From: an uncultured Rhodoplanes sp.
GTDB taxonomy: Bacteria > Pseudomonadota > Alphaproteobacteria > Rhizobiales > Xanthobacteraceae
NCBI GenBank assembly: GCA_936924235.1
Contig: CAKZHN010000361.1
Span: forward strand, 1 to 12,867
Direction: 5' to 3'
Length of the DNA: 12,867 nucleotides
In this document: one piece after another, positions 6,249-12,867 of the stretch
How positions within the stretch are numbered: the stretch's first letter is position 1
Layout: every line of letters starts with the position of its first letter
The notes under the pieces: model-generated
Seen by the model: only the letters and a program-made list of their open reading frames with translations
The model's database searches: none
Told to the model about the DNA's origin: nothing
Program-made: the position numbers and the translations under genes

Positions 6249-7380
6249 CTACTCCACGTCCTCGACCGCCTCAGGTCCGCCGCCGAACGCGCGCTGCGCC
6301 AGCACCGCGGCCATGAAGGGATCGAGATCGCCGTCGAGCACGTCGCTCGGCGTCGGCGAAGTCACGCCGGTGCGAAGGTCTTTCACCATCTGATACGGCT
6401 GCAGCACGTATGAGCGAATCTGGTGGCCCCAACCGATGTCGCTCTTGGCCGCCTGATCGGCGGCGGCCTTGTCCTCGCGCTTCTTCAACTCGATCTCGTA
6501 GAGCTTGGCGCGCAGCATGTCCCAGGCCTGCGCGCGATTCTTGTGCTGCGAGCGCTCCTGCTGGCACACCACGGCGACGCCGGTCGGAATATGCGTCAGC
6601 CGCACCGCCGACTCGGTCTTGTTGACGTGCTGGCCGCCGGCGCCGCCCGAACGCATGGTGTCGGTGCGCACATCCTTCTCTTCGATCTCGATCTTGATGC
6701 GGTCGTCGATCACCGGGAACACCGCGACGCTGGCAAACGACGTGTGCCGCCGCGCGTTGGAGTCGAACGGCGAGATCCGCACCAGCCGGTGCACGCCGCC
6801 CTCGGTCTTCAGCCAGCCATAGGCGTTGTGGCCCTTCACCTGGATGGTCGCCGACTTGATGCCGGCGCCGTCGCCTGCGGACTCGTCGAGCATGCTGACC
6901 TTGTAGCCGTGCTGCTCGGCCCAGCGCGTGTACATACGAAGCAGCATGCCGGCCCAGTCCTGGCTCTCGGTGCCGCCGGCGCCCGCATGCACTTCCAGAT
7001 AGCTGTCGTTGCCGTCGGCCTCGCCCGACAGCAGCGCCTCGAGCTCACGCCGTGCGGCCTCAGTCTTGAGGCCCTTCAGCGTCGCTTCGGCCTCGGTGAT
7101 GACCTGTTGGTCGTTCTCGGCCTCGCCGAGCTCGATCATGCCGATCTGATCCTCGAGGTCGCGCTCGATCCGGCCAATGGCGTTGAGCTGATCCTCGAGG
7201 GCGGTGCGCTCCTGCATCACGCGCTGTGCGCGTGCAGTGTCGTTCCAGAGTGTGGGATCTTCGGCGAGCGCATTGAGCTCGGCTAAACGGGCCTTCGACC
7301 TGTCGAAGTCAAAGATGCCTCCTCAGCAGTCCGACGGACCGCTTGATGTCTTCGACCACCGATTCAGTTTCGCTGCGCAT
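6249..7380 (-). CDS. prfB: Peptide chain release factor 2 (RF2), programmed +1 frameshift
   Basis: RF2 recognises UAA and UGA stop codons and releases the finished peptide from the ribosome. Frame 0 starts at ATG 7380 and encodes MRSETESVVEDIKRSVGLLR plus RHL (23 codons), then meets UGA at 7311-7309. Translation continues after skipping U7311, with GAC 7310 as codon 24, through to TAG at 6249, giving 376 residues in total. The UGA-decoding tripeptide SPF is at about 203-205 and the catalytic GGQ at about 248-250, nearly the same positions as in E. coli RF2 (205-207 and 250-252). The residue corresponding to E. coli 246 is Ser. An annotation starting inside the +1 frame, for example at GTG 7220, would lose the N-terminal 53 residues. 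The gene diverges from the lipocalin-like gene. Regulation is autogenous through the frameshift: low RF2 favours the shift. Confidence 0.96.
7309..7323 (-). promoter_or_regulatory. prfB: prfB recoding site: AGGAGG-CAT-CTT-TGA-C
   Basis: The Shine-Dalgarno-like AGGAGG (7323-7318) is followed by CAT, the slippery CTT (7314-7312), the in-frame TGA (7311-7309) and C. The spacing is the same as in the E. coli element (AGGGGG-TAT-CTT-TGA-C). The internal SD pairing and the slow, C-flanked UGA push the ribosome forward by one base. Confidence 0.95.
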
Positions 7381-7431
7381 GACCGTTCCATTGCCGCCCC
7401 GCGTGGTTTCGGCGCGCCGGGCTCGGGTTGC

Positions 7432-7460
7432 GATGTAGCCCCTCAGGCGAGCCGGTGCAA
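7432..7460 (-). promoter_or_regulatory. Weak candidate promoter for prfB
   Basis: On the minus strand TTGCAC (7460-7455) and TACATC (7437-7432) are 17 bases apart and about 50 bases before the prfB start. Each box has about three matches to the sigma-70 consensus, so this is only a candidate. Confidence 0.25.
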
Positions 7461-7484
7461 TGGCGCCGGCCCGCCTGTGCATGA

Positions 7485-7513
7485 TTGACCGTGCTCAAAG
7501 CCCCGCAGAATAT
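7485..7513 (+). promoter_or_regulatory. Candidate promoter of the lipocalin-like gene
   Basis: TTGACC (7485-7490, five of six matches to the -35 consensus) is followed after 17 bases by GAATAT (7508-7513). Transcription would start near 7520, leaving a leader of about 22 bases that includes GGGAG. This supports ATG 7542 as the start rather than the TTG inside the -35 box or ATG 7512. Confidence 0.4.
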
Positions 7514-7541
7514 GCCCTCCGTGGTGGGAGACACAGGTTTC

Positions 7542-7976
7542 ATGACATCGACCAAAGAGCGGATGATCGGCACTTGGCGGCTGGTCTCGACCGTGATCGA
7601 GGACCTTTCGACCGGAGAGAAGACCAGCCCCTGGGGCGGCGATGCATCGGGCTACATCAACTACGGACCGGACGGCCGGATGATGGTGATCAACGCGGCC
7701 TCGCGCCGTGAGAAACCTCGCGGCGCCGCGCCGACCGAGGCCGAGGCCGCCGACCTGTTCAAGTCGATGCTGGCCTATGCCGGGACCTACACGGTCGACG
7801 GCGATGTGGTGACCCACCACGTCGACATATCGTGGAACGAGTCTTGGACCGGCACGCGCCAGGTGCGAAAGGCGCGGTTCGACGGCAACCGCGTACATCT
7901 GTCAGGAGACCCAGCCCCCGATGTGATCAGCGGCAAGATGAGCGTCCGCACCATCACCTGGGAAAAACTCGCCTAG
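7542..7976 (+). CDS. Lipocalin-like domain protein
   Basis: This 144-residue protein resembles the bacterial lipocalin-like domain family (Pfam Lipocalin_4 type). It opens with the characteristic ERMIGTWRLVS at about 6-16, has YINYGPDGRMMVI at about 38-50, and has alternating strands through to VRTITWEKLA at the end. This fits a small one-domain beta-barrel. No signal peptide or membrane segment is visible, so it is probably cytoplasmic. The ligand and role are unknown for most members. ATG 7542 is chosen because it gives the family-typical N-terminus and follows GGGAG (7527-7531) and a candidate promoter; in-frame ATG 7512 and TTG 7485 would add unlike residues. It diverges from prfB and is followed by a 128-base gap holding two palindromes before the next plus-strand gene. 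Confidence 0.8.
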   Translation: MTSTKERMIGTWRLVSTVIEDLSTGEKTSPWGGDASGYINYGPDGRMMVINAASRREKPRGAAPTEAEAADLFKSMLAYAGTYTVDGDVVTHHVDISWNESWTGTRQVRKARFDGNRVHLSGDPAPDVISGKMSVRTITWEKLA

Positions 7977-7983
7977 GCCAACC

Positions 7984-8003
7984 ATCGGTAAAATTTTATC
8001 GAT
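7984..8003. repeat. AT-rich 20-bp near-perfect palindrome
   Basis: ATCGGTAAAATTTTATCGAT is self-complementary except for one symmetric pair of positions. It begins 8 bases after the lipocalin-like stop and lies about 100 bases before the next start. It is one of the few AT-rich spots in this GC-rich window. It could be an operator for the downstream gene or a weak transcript-end structure; no regulator is visible nearby. Confidence 0.4.
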
Positions 8004-8052
8004 CCCGGCAACGCCGCCCTGACCACGGCGAGCCGTTGTTTCGCGCCCGACA

Positions 8053-8074
8053 CCCGGTTGCAACCATGACCGGG
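8053..8074 (+). repeat. Nested inverted repeat / 10-bp palindrome
   Basis: GGTTGCAACC (8056-8065) is a perfect 10-base palindrome. It lies within a larger possible stem, CCCGGT (8053-8058) with ACCGGG (8069-8074), followed by CTTTGA. It is either a weak terminator for the lipocalin-like gene or a site just upstream of the secreted-protein gene. Confidence 0.35.
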
Positions 8075-8104
8075 CTTTGATGGTGCGAACAACGGAGGCC
8101 CGCC

Positions 8105-8638
8105 GTGTCCCGATTTGCCGCTGCCGCAGCCCTTGCCTGCACGGTCGTTCTCGTCAGCACCCCCAGCCACGCCCGGCCGGGTTTCCGGTTCTTCTCGTCG
8201 GCATCCAAGATCGTGCCGGTGAAGCCTGCCGCCGCGGCGGCAGCCCCCTCGCGCAGCAGCGTCTTCTTTGCAGTGGGCAGCCGGCCTGAGACCGCGACGC
8301 CACAGCAGGCGGTCGGCGATCCGGGCCCGTCGCTCTACAAGCCCACGCCGGTCTCGGCCGAGGCGAAACCCGCGCCAACCGACAGCAAGGCCGAAGCGCC
8401 GAAGGAATTGACCGCGGCGCCGAGCACTGATTGCGTCATGAAAGAGCCGGCGAAGGAAACGGTGGCGGCTCAGGAGCCGGCAAAAGCCGAGCCACCCAGG
8501 AGCGAGCCAGCAAGCACCGAGCGCGCACCCGTACGGTCGCGGTCAGCTTTCCTTGTGCCGGTCGCCAACAGACACCCGCAGGCGCCGCGCCGTCCGGTCG
8601 TCTGCTACATGCAGCGCGACGGCACCTGCGTGCCGTAG
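8105..8638 (+). CDS. Secreted Pro/Ala-rich protein of unknown function
   Basis: I do not recognise this 177-residue protein. GTG 8105 is well supported as the start by GGAGG at 8094-8098, 6 bases away. The product begins with a Sec signal peptide, SRFAAAAALACTVVLVSTPS, with a likely AXA cleavage (SHA) after residue 23. The mature part starts RPGFRFFSSASKIVPVKP. A long low-complexity region rich in Pro, Ala, Glu and Lys (about 60-145) is probably disordered and extended. The C-terminus is better ordered, with Arg/Pro-rich spacing and two cysteines, C167 and C175, in VCYMQRDGTCVP; C110 is a third in the mature chain. A periplasmic protein with a C-terminal disulfide is likely. It converges on mrcA with only 28 bases between the stop codons. 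A proline-rich reach across the periplasm or a wall-associated role is possible but unproven. Confidence 0.72.
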   Translation: MSRFAAAAALACTVVLVSTPSHARPGFRFFSSASKIVPVKPAAAAAAPSRSSVFFAVGSRPETATPQQAVGDPGPSLYKPTPVSAEAKPAPTDSKAEAPKELTAAPSTDCVMKEPAKETVAAQEPAKAEPPRSEPASTERAPVRSRSAFLVPVANRHPQAPRRPVVCYMQRDGTCVP

Positions 8639-8666
8639 CGAGCCTCGCCTTCAAAATAAACGGCTG

Positions 8667-11204
8667 TCAGTAGAGCCCGGTGCCGCGGCGCACGGCGCGG
8701 TCCTGGTCGGGCGACGCACCGCCACCGCCGAAGAACCCGCCGCCGAATCCACCACCACCGCCGCCGCTGACGTAGCCTGGCTGCTCCTGCTGCGGCGCCT
8801 GCTGCTGATCGCTTGACCCGATCACCGAATAGCTGTCGGGCGGCGCGGTGCCCGGCTTGAAGGCCTCGAGGATCACACCGCTGGTCTGGCCCGGGCCGAC
8901 GCGCATGCCGGTCTTGGCATCGATGCGGATGAGCTTGATGCCGGCGGGCACGCGGAACGGCACCGCGGGCTTGTCGGCCAGCGCCACCTTGAGGAAATCC
9001 GCCACCACGGGCGCCGCGACATGGCCGCCGGTCGCGCCTCGGCCGAGATGGCGCGGCTTGTCGTAGCCGAGATAGACGCCGACCGCGATGTCCGGCGAGA
9101 AGCCGACGAACCAGGCGTCCTTCTCGTCATTGGTGGTGCCGGTCTTGCCGGCGATCGGCTTGCCGACGGATTTCACCACCGTAGCGGTGCCACGCTGCAC
9201 CACACCTTCCATCATCGAGGTGATCTGGTAGGCGGTCATCGGATCGATGACCTGCTCGCGACGATCGACCAAGCTCGGCTCACCCTGGCTCTGCCACTTG
9301 TCGACATTACAGCCGCGACATTCGCGCTGGTCGTGCTTGTAGACGGTGCGGCCGTAGCGGTCCTGGATGCGGTCGATGAAGGTCGGGATGATGCGCTTGC
9401 CGCCGTTATCGAACATCGAATAGGCGGTCACCATGCGCAGCACCGTCGTCTCGCCCGCGCCGAGCGCGTACGAAAGGTAATGCGGCAGGTTGTCGTACAC
9501 GCCGAAGCGGCGGGCATATTCGGCGATCAGCGGCATGCCGACGTCCTGGGCGAGCCGCACCGTCATGACGTTTTTTGACTGCTCAAGACCGTAGCGCAGC
9601 GTTCGCGGGCCGGAAAAAGTGCCGGACGAATAGTTTTCCGGACGCCACGGCGGCATGCCGGGGCCCTGATCGATCTCGATCGGCGAGTCCATCACCACGG
9701 TCGAAGGCGTGTAGCCATTGTCCAGCGCCGCCGAATAGACGAACGGCTTGAACGAGGAGCCGGGCTGGCGCTGCGCCTGCGTGGCGCGGTTGAACTGGCT
9801 CTGGTCGAACGAGAAGCCGCCGACCATCGCCAGCACGCGGCCGGTCGCCGGATCCATCACCACCATGGCGCCGGAGACTTCCGGCACCTGATGCAGCCGC
9901 CAAGTGTTGGTCTCCTTGCTGACCTGCTCGACGTAGACCACGTCGCCGACGTTGAGGATCTGGTTGACCTTGGCCGGCACGCGGCCCTTCAGCGGTCCGT
10001 CGGTGGGCTTGGCCCACTTGAGGCCGTCGAGCTGAATGAGACCGGTCTCGCGCTCCTTGGTCAGCACGCCACCCGGATCGCGCGGCGGGTAAAGACCGAT
10101 ACGCGCGGACTGATCGGTCGACTCCAGAACCACCGCGAGCCGCCACGGCGCCACGTCATTGAGCTGCTTGAGGTCCGCGAGCTTCGGACCCCAGTCGCCG
10201 GCGAGCGCGATCTTGGCCACCGGGCCGCGCCAGCCCTGCGCCTCGTCGAACTTCACCAGATGATCGACCAGCGTCTTGCGCGCCACGACCTGGAGCTTCG
10301 GATCGAGCGTGGTGCGAACCGAGAGCCCGCCCTCGTAGAGCGTCTTCTCGCCGTACTTCTCATAGATCCAGCGGCGGACCTCTTCGGCGAAATATTCCGC
10401 GGCAAAGATGTGGGCGCCGGTCGGACGGGCCGTGACCGCGAGCGGCTCCTTCTTGGCCTTGTCGGCGTCGGCCTGCTTGATCGAGCCGGTGACGACCATC
10501 TGATCGATCACCCAGTTGCGGCGCGCGATCGCCTCGTCACGCTTGCGGAACGGGTTGTAGTTGTTGGGCCCCTTCGGCAGCGCCGCGAGATAAGCGGCCT
10601 CGGCGATGGTCAGCTCGTGCACCGACTTGTCGAAGTAGAGCAGCGACGCCGCAGCCACGCCGTAGGCGCCGACGCCGAGATAAATTTCGTTGAGATAGAG
10701 CTCGAGTATCTTTTCCTTCGAGTAGGTGCGCTCGATCTTCAGCGCGAGCAGCGCCTCCTTGATCTTGCGCTGGAACGAGACCTCGTTGGTCAGAAGGAAG
10801 TTCTTGGCGACCTGCTGCGTGATGGTCGAGGCGCCCTGCGGCCGCCGTCCCGTGCCCATCATCTGCACATAGAGCACGCCGGCGCGGATGATGCCGCCGA
10901 AGTCGAGACCGTTGTGCTCGTAGAAGTTCTTGTCCTCCGCCGACGTGAAGGCGTTGATCACCATCTTCGGCACGGCCTGGATCGGAATGTAGAGCCGGCG
11001 CTGGTTGGCGTATTCGGCGAGCAGCGAGCCGTCGGACGCGTGCACGCGCGTCATCACCGGCGGCTCGTAGTCCTGCAGCTGCGAGTAATCCGGCAGGTCC
11101 TTGGAGAAATGCCACAGCAGGCCGGCGGCGGCGCCGACGCCGACCAGGAACACGATCGTTCCCACCGCAAACATGAAGCCGCAGAAGCGCAGCAACAGTC
11201 TCAT
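8667..11204 (-). CDS. mrcA: Penicillin-binding protein 1A, bifunctional glycosyltransferase/transpeptidase
   Basis: This class A PBP of 845 residues polymerises lipid II into glycan strands and cross-links the stem peptides from the inner membrane. One N-terminal membrane anchor lies at about 9-31. The GT51 domain (about 50-225) shows the catalytic E90 in SAEDKNFYEHNG, GASTITQQVAKN at 124-135, a second acidic residue E150 in RKIKEALLALK, and LYLNEIYLG at 169-177. After an OB-like insert, the transpeptidase has S483-S-F-K486, S543-K-N545 and K687-T-G-T690, all intact. An unusual C629-R-G-C632 pair lies between the SKN and KTG motifs. The tail (about 812-845) is Gly-rich. ATG 11204 has AGGTGG 10 bases upstream. 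It lies 206 bases downstream of amiC in the same direction, with its own candidate promoter, and converges on the secreted-protein gene. Confidence 0.97.
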   Translation of the reverse strand: MRLLLRFCGFMFAVGTIVFLVGVGAAAGLLWHFSKDLPDYSQLQDYEPPVMTRVHASDGSLLAEYANQRRLYIPIQAVPKMVINAFTSAEDKNFYEHNGLDFGGIIRAGVLYVQMMGTGRRPQGASTITQQVAKNFLLTNEVSFQRKIKEALLALKIERTYSKEKILELYLNEIYLGVGAYGVAAASLLYFDKSVHELTIAEAAYLAALPKGPNNYNPFRKRDEAIARRNWVIDQMVVTGSIKQADADKAKKEPLAVTARPTGAHIFAAEYFAEEVRRWIYEKYGEKTLYEGGLSVRTTLDPKLQVVARKTLVDHLVKFDEAQGWRGPVAKIALAGDWGPKLADLKQLNDVAPWRLAVVLESTDQSARIGLYPPRDPGGVLTKERETGLIQLDGLKWAKPTDGPLKGRVPAKVNQILNVGDVVYVEQVSKETNTWRLHQVPEVSGAMVVMDPATGRVLAMVGGFSFDQSQFNRATQAQRQPGSSFKPFVYSAALDNGYTPSTVVMDSPIEIDQGPGMPPWRPENYSSGTFSGPRTLRYGLEQSKNVMTVRLAQDVGMPLIAEYARRFGVYDNLPHYLSYALGAGETTVLRMVTAYSMFDNGGKRIIPTFIDRIQDRYGRTVYKHDQRECRGCNVDKWQSQGEPSLVDRREQVIDPMTAYQITSMMEGVVQRGTATVVKSVGKPIAGKTGTTNDEKDAWFVGFSPDIAVGVYLGYDKPRHLGRGATGGHVAAPVVADFLKVALADKPAVPFRVPAGIKLIRIDAKTGMRVGPGQTSGVILEAFKPGTAPPDSYSVIGSSDQQQAPQQEQPGYVSGGGGGGFGGGFFGGGGASPDQDRAVRRGTGLY

Positions 11205-11287
11205 TGCGGAATTCCCACCTGTCCGGCCTGACCCTGCACGGCGGCGCCGCGCTCCGGGTCCGCGCTCAACTCAAGAACAGCCGCGCC

Positions 11288-11317
11288 ATTGTACGATTTT
11301 GTCTGGCACCGGCGCAA
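11288..11317 (-). promoter_or_regulatory. Candidate promoter of mrcA
   Basis: On the minus strand TTGCGC (11317-11312) is followed after 18 bases by TACAAT (11293-11288), five of six matches to the -10 consensus. Transcription would start near 11281, giving a leader of about 77 bases before ATG 11204. The -35 match is modest. Confidence 0.4.
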
Positions 11318-11410
11318 AGAGTTCTCTCCCGGACGCCGGGGAATCCCACAGCGCCCCGCTCCCAACGCCCGTAAATCGCGGGCTTTTATGTTGAAACTGA
11401 GGCTGTTTTT

Positions 11411-12730
11411 TCATCGGCCGGCCCGGCCGGGAGCAGTGGCCGGCGCAACCGCAGCGCCAGGGGCAGTCCCTGCCCCGGCGCCGGCGACCCGGGTGCCAAA
11501 AAATGCATCGACCGACTGGACGATCGCGCCCGCCGTCTTGGCCTGCCAGTTGCCGGAAACGAGCTGTTTGAGGTCGGCTTCGTTCGACACATAGCCCAGT
11601 TCGATCAGAACCGAGGGCACGTCAGGCGCCTTCAGCACCCGGAAGCCCGCCGATTTCATCGGATTCTTGTGCATCCGCGCGACCTTGCGCATGCTTCCGA
11701 CCACCGATTTGGCAAACCGCATCGAAAACGCCTTGGTCTCGCGCTGGGCGAGATCGATCAGGATGTCGGCCACATCGGTCGATTCGTGTGACAGATCGAT
11801 GCCGGCGATGACGTCGGCGCGATTCTCGTCCTCGGCGAGCCGCGCCGCCTCGGCGTCCGATGCGTTCTCGGACAACGTGTAGACCGTCGCGCCCTGCGCC
11901 TCGCCCTCGCCTTTCTTCAGCGCGTCGGCGTGGATCGAGATGAACAGCGACGCCTGGCGGATGCGCGCCATCCGCACCCGGTCGGCCAGCGGAATGAAGG
12001 TGTCGTCGGTGCGCGTCATCACGACGCGGTACTTGCCGGACGCCTCGAGCTGATCGCGCAGCAGCATCGCGAAATCCAGCACGATCTGCTTTTCCATGAT
12101 GCCGGTCGACGCCACGGTGCCGTTGTCGATGCCGCCATGGCCCGGATCGACCACCACGATCGGCCGCGGATCGCTGCCGGAATGGCGCAGCTCCGGCGGC
12201 CGCTCCTCGACCGCGCTGGTCGGATTGGTCGCGGCGGTCCGCATCGCCGACTTCTCGACCGCCGCCGTCTTCATGAAGCTGTCACGATCGGTCGCCGCGA
12301 GGTCGACCACCACCCGCGCCGGCTGGCCGGCCTGGGCCTCGAGCGCGAAGGCCTTCTCGATCCGCACCGGCTTGCCGACATCGATCACGATGCGGGAACC
12401 GCCCTGCATCACGAGGCCGAAACGGAACGCCTTGACCAGCCCGCGCCCGCTGTCCCCGGTCTTGGGCGGCAGGTTGAAGGTGATCTGCGGCAGATCGATC
12501 ACCACCCGGTACGGATCGGCGAGCGTGAAGGCCCGCAATTCGACCTTCCGGGAGAAATCCATGACGAAGCGGGTCATGCCGTCGTCGCCGCCGACACGGG
12601 CATCGGTCGCGACCGGAAACGGCCCCTGCGGAGGGCGCGCGGCATCCTGCGCAGCCGAGGGGCCTACATGAGCCACCACGAGCAGCGCCGAAACCACCAG
12701 GGTGATGAGGTCTCTCGCCCGAAATGCCAC
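11411..12730 (-). CDS. amiC: Periplasmic N-acetylmuramoyl-L-alanine amidase (AMIN + Amidase_3)
   Basis: This zinc amidase cleaves the bond between N-acetylmuramic acid and the stem peptide, the step needed to split daughter-cell walls. Its 439 residues begin with a signal peptide (LITLVVSALLVVAHVGPSAA, cleavage near 27). An AMIN domain (about 45-146), which targets peptidoglycan or septum, follows, then a linker and the Amidase_3 domain (about 190-412). The zinc ligands and catalytic residues are present: H198 in DPGHGG, E213 in MEKQIVLD, H267 in SIHADA and E377 in IELGYVSN. The inserted segment at about 286-312 (SENASDAEAARLAEDENRAD) is where AmiB/AmiC-type enzymes carry an autoinhibitory helix relieved by LytM-family activators. 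The tail is Ala/Gly/Pro-rich. The start is GTG 12730, with GGAGG 10 bases upstream. A CtrA-type box lies about 50 bases upstream. The exact symbol among AmiA/B/C is by similarity. Confidence 0.95.
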   Translation of the reverse strand: MAFRARDLITLVVSALLVVAHVGPSAAQDAARPPQGPFPVATDARVGGDDGMTRFVMDFSRKVELRAFTLADPYRVVIDLPQITFNLPPKTGDSGRGLVKAFRFGLVMQGGSRIVIDVGKPVRIEKAFALEAQAGQPARVVVDLAATDRDSFMKTAAVEKSAMRTAATNPTSAVEERPPELRHSGSDPRPIVVVDPGHGGIDNGTVASTGIMEKQIVLDFAMLLRDQLEASGKYRVVMTRTDDTFIPLADRVRMARIRQASLFISIHADALKKGEGEAQGATVYTLSENASDAEAARLAEDENRADVIAGIDLSHESTDVADILIDLAQRETKAFSMRFAKSVVGSMRKVARMHKNPMKSAGFRVLKAPDVPSVLIELGYVSNEADLKQLVSGNWQAKTAGAIVQSVDAFFGTRVAGAGAGTAPGAAVAPATAPGRAGR

Positions 12731-12778
12731 GAATCCAGAGCCTCCGAGCCCCTTGTTATCCCATTAGAAGCCCGTTGG

Positions 12779-12793
12779 TTAACGGGAACTTAA
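12779..12793 (-). promoter_or_regulatory. Full CtrA-type box, TTAA-N7-TTAAC, upstream of amiC
   Basis: Read on the minus strand, TTAAGTTCCCGTTAACC contains TTAA, exactly seven bases, then TTAACC. This is the full consensus of the alphaproteobacterial cell-cycle regulator CtrA. It lies about 50 bases before the amiC start, and a GATAAC is placed 16 bases after the box as a possible -10. A GANTC site (12731-12735) directly abuts the start codon. It could also act on a divergent gene beyond the right edge. Confidence 0.55.
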
Positions 12794-12831
12794 AGGGCCG
12801 GCGGCATTTCCTGGACTTCCTGTGGCTTACC

Positions 12832-12850
12832 GGTTGGATGCTTGCCAACC
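12832..12850. repeat. Short inverted repeat near the right edge
   Basis: GGTTGG (12832-12837) and CCAACC (12845-12850) form a 6-base stem with a 7-base loop. It lies about 100 bases upstream of amiC, in what may be the leader of a divergent gene outside the window. No T-run is visible before the edge. Confidence 0.3.
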
Positions 12851-12867
12851 CCCTGGTCTCGCCGTAA

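Noticed and set aside
9891..11231. Plus-strand ORF of 446 codons antisense to mrcA
   Set aside because: PBP1A on the minus strand has every catalytic motif; the antisense frame has shadow composition and no signal.
11367..11389. GCCCG/CGGGC hairpin followed by TTTTAT between amiC and mrcA as the amiC terminator
   Set aside because: The T-run is on the plus strand, while amiC and mrcA are read on the minus strand. On that strand GTTGGG follows the stem.
11930..12793. Plus-strand ORF of 287 codons antisense to amiC
   Set aside because: The minus-strand amidase carries all zinc ligands; the antisense translation is Arg/His/Asp-rich shadow sequence.
1..12867. Mobile, defence, prophage or CRISPR system
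   Set aside because: No transposase, integrase, toxin-antitoxin, nuclease or repeat-spacer pattern is visible. Base composition looks even and the genes are conserved housekeeping types.

Overview
The window is about 12.9 kb of GC-rich, densely coding chromosomal DNA. It looks like an alphaproteobacterium of the Bradyrhizobium/Rhodopseudomonas group. That placement is inferred from protein style, from gene content (AsmA-like protein, 1-Cys Bcp, M23 peptidase, prfB, PBP1A, AMIN amidase) and from motifs typical of alphaproteobacteria: an EcfG-type promoter, CtrA-type boxes and GANTC sites. I see no rRNA, tRNA, CRISPR array, insertion sequence, phage gene or integration scar. This is mainly a housekeeping cell-envelope neighbourhood.

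Layout from left to right. (1) A very large AsmA-like envelope protein on the minus strand runs off the left edge. (2) Divergent from it is bcp, a thiol peroxidase, followed on the plus strand by a membrane-anchored M23 (LytM-type) metallopeptidase. (3) A strong two-way hairpin terminator closes the M23 gene. It also closes a small minus-strand unit that is easily missed: a 33-residue single-membrane-segment ORF with an excellent ribosome binding site, downstream of a perfect GGAAC-N16-CGTT motif. (4) prfB (release factor RF2) is on the minus strand and carries the classic programmed +1 frameshift at an in-frame UGA, so its coding sequence is split over two frames. (5) Two plus-strand genes follow: a lipocalin-like small protein and a secreted Pro/Ala-rich protein of unknown function. 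(6) On the minus strand are mrcA/ponA (bifunctional penicillin-binding protein 1A) and then amiC (periplasmic N-acetylmuramoyl-L-alanine amidase). (7) The right end is the amiC upstream region. It holds a full TTAA-N7-TTAA CtrA-type box and is probably shared with a divergent gene outside the window.

Functionally, three proteins act on peptidoglycan: PBP1A polymerises and cross-links it, AmiC removes stem peptides, and the M23 enzyme cuts peptide bridges. The AsmA-like protein belongs to a family linked to lipid transport to, and homeostasis of, the outer membrane. CtrA-like and GANTC motifs lie upstream of both hydrolase genes, which suggests cell-cycle control of wall cleavage; this is inference.

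I found no multi-gene defence, mobile or biosynthetic system. The candidates most likely to be undescribed are the stress-promoter/33-aa ORF unit at about 5837-6142 and the unexplained palindromes in the intergenic regions.
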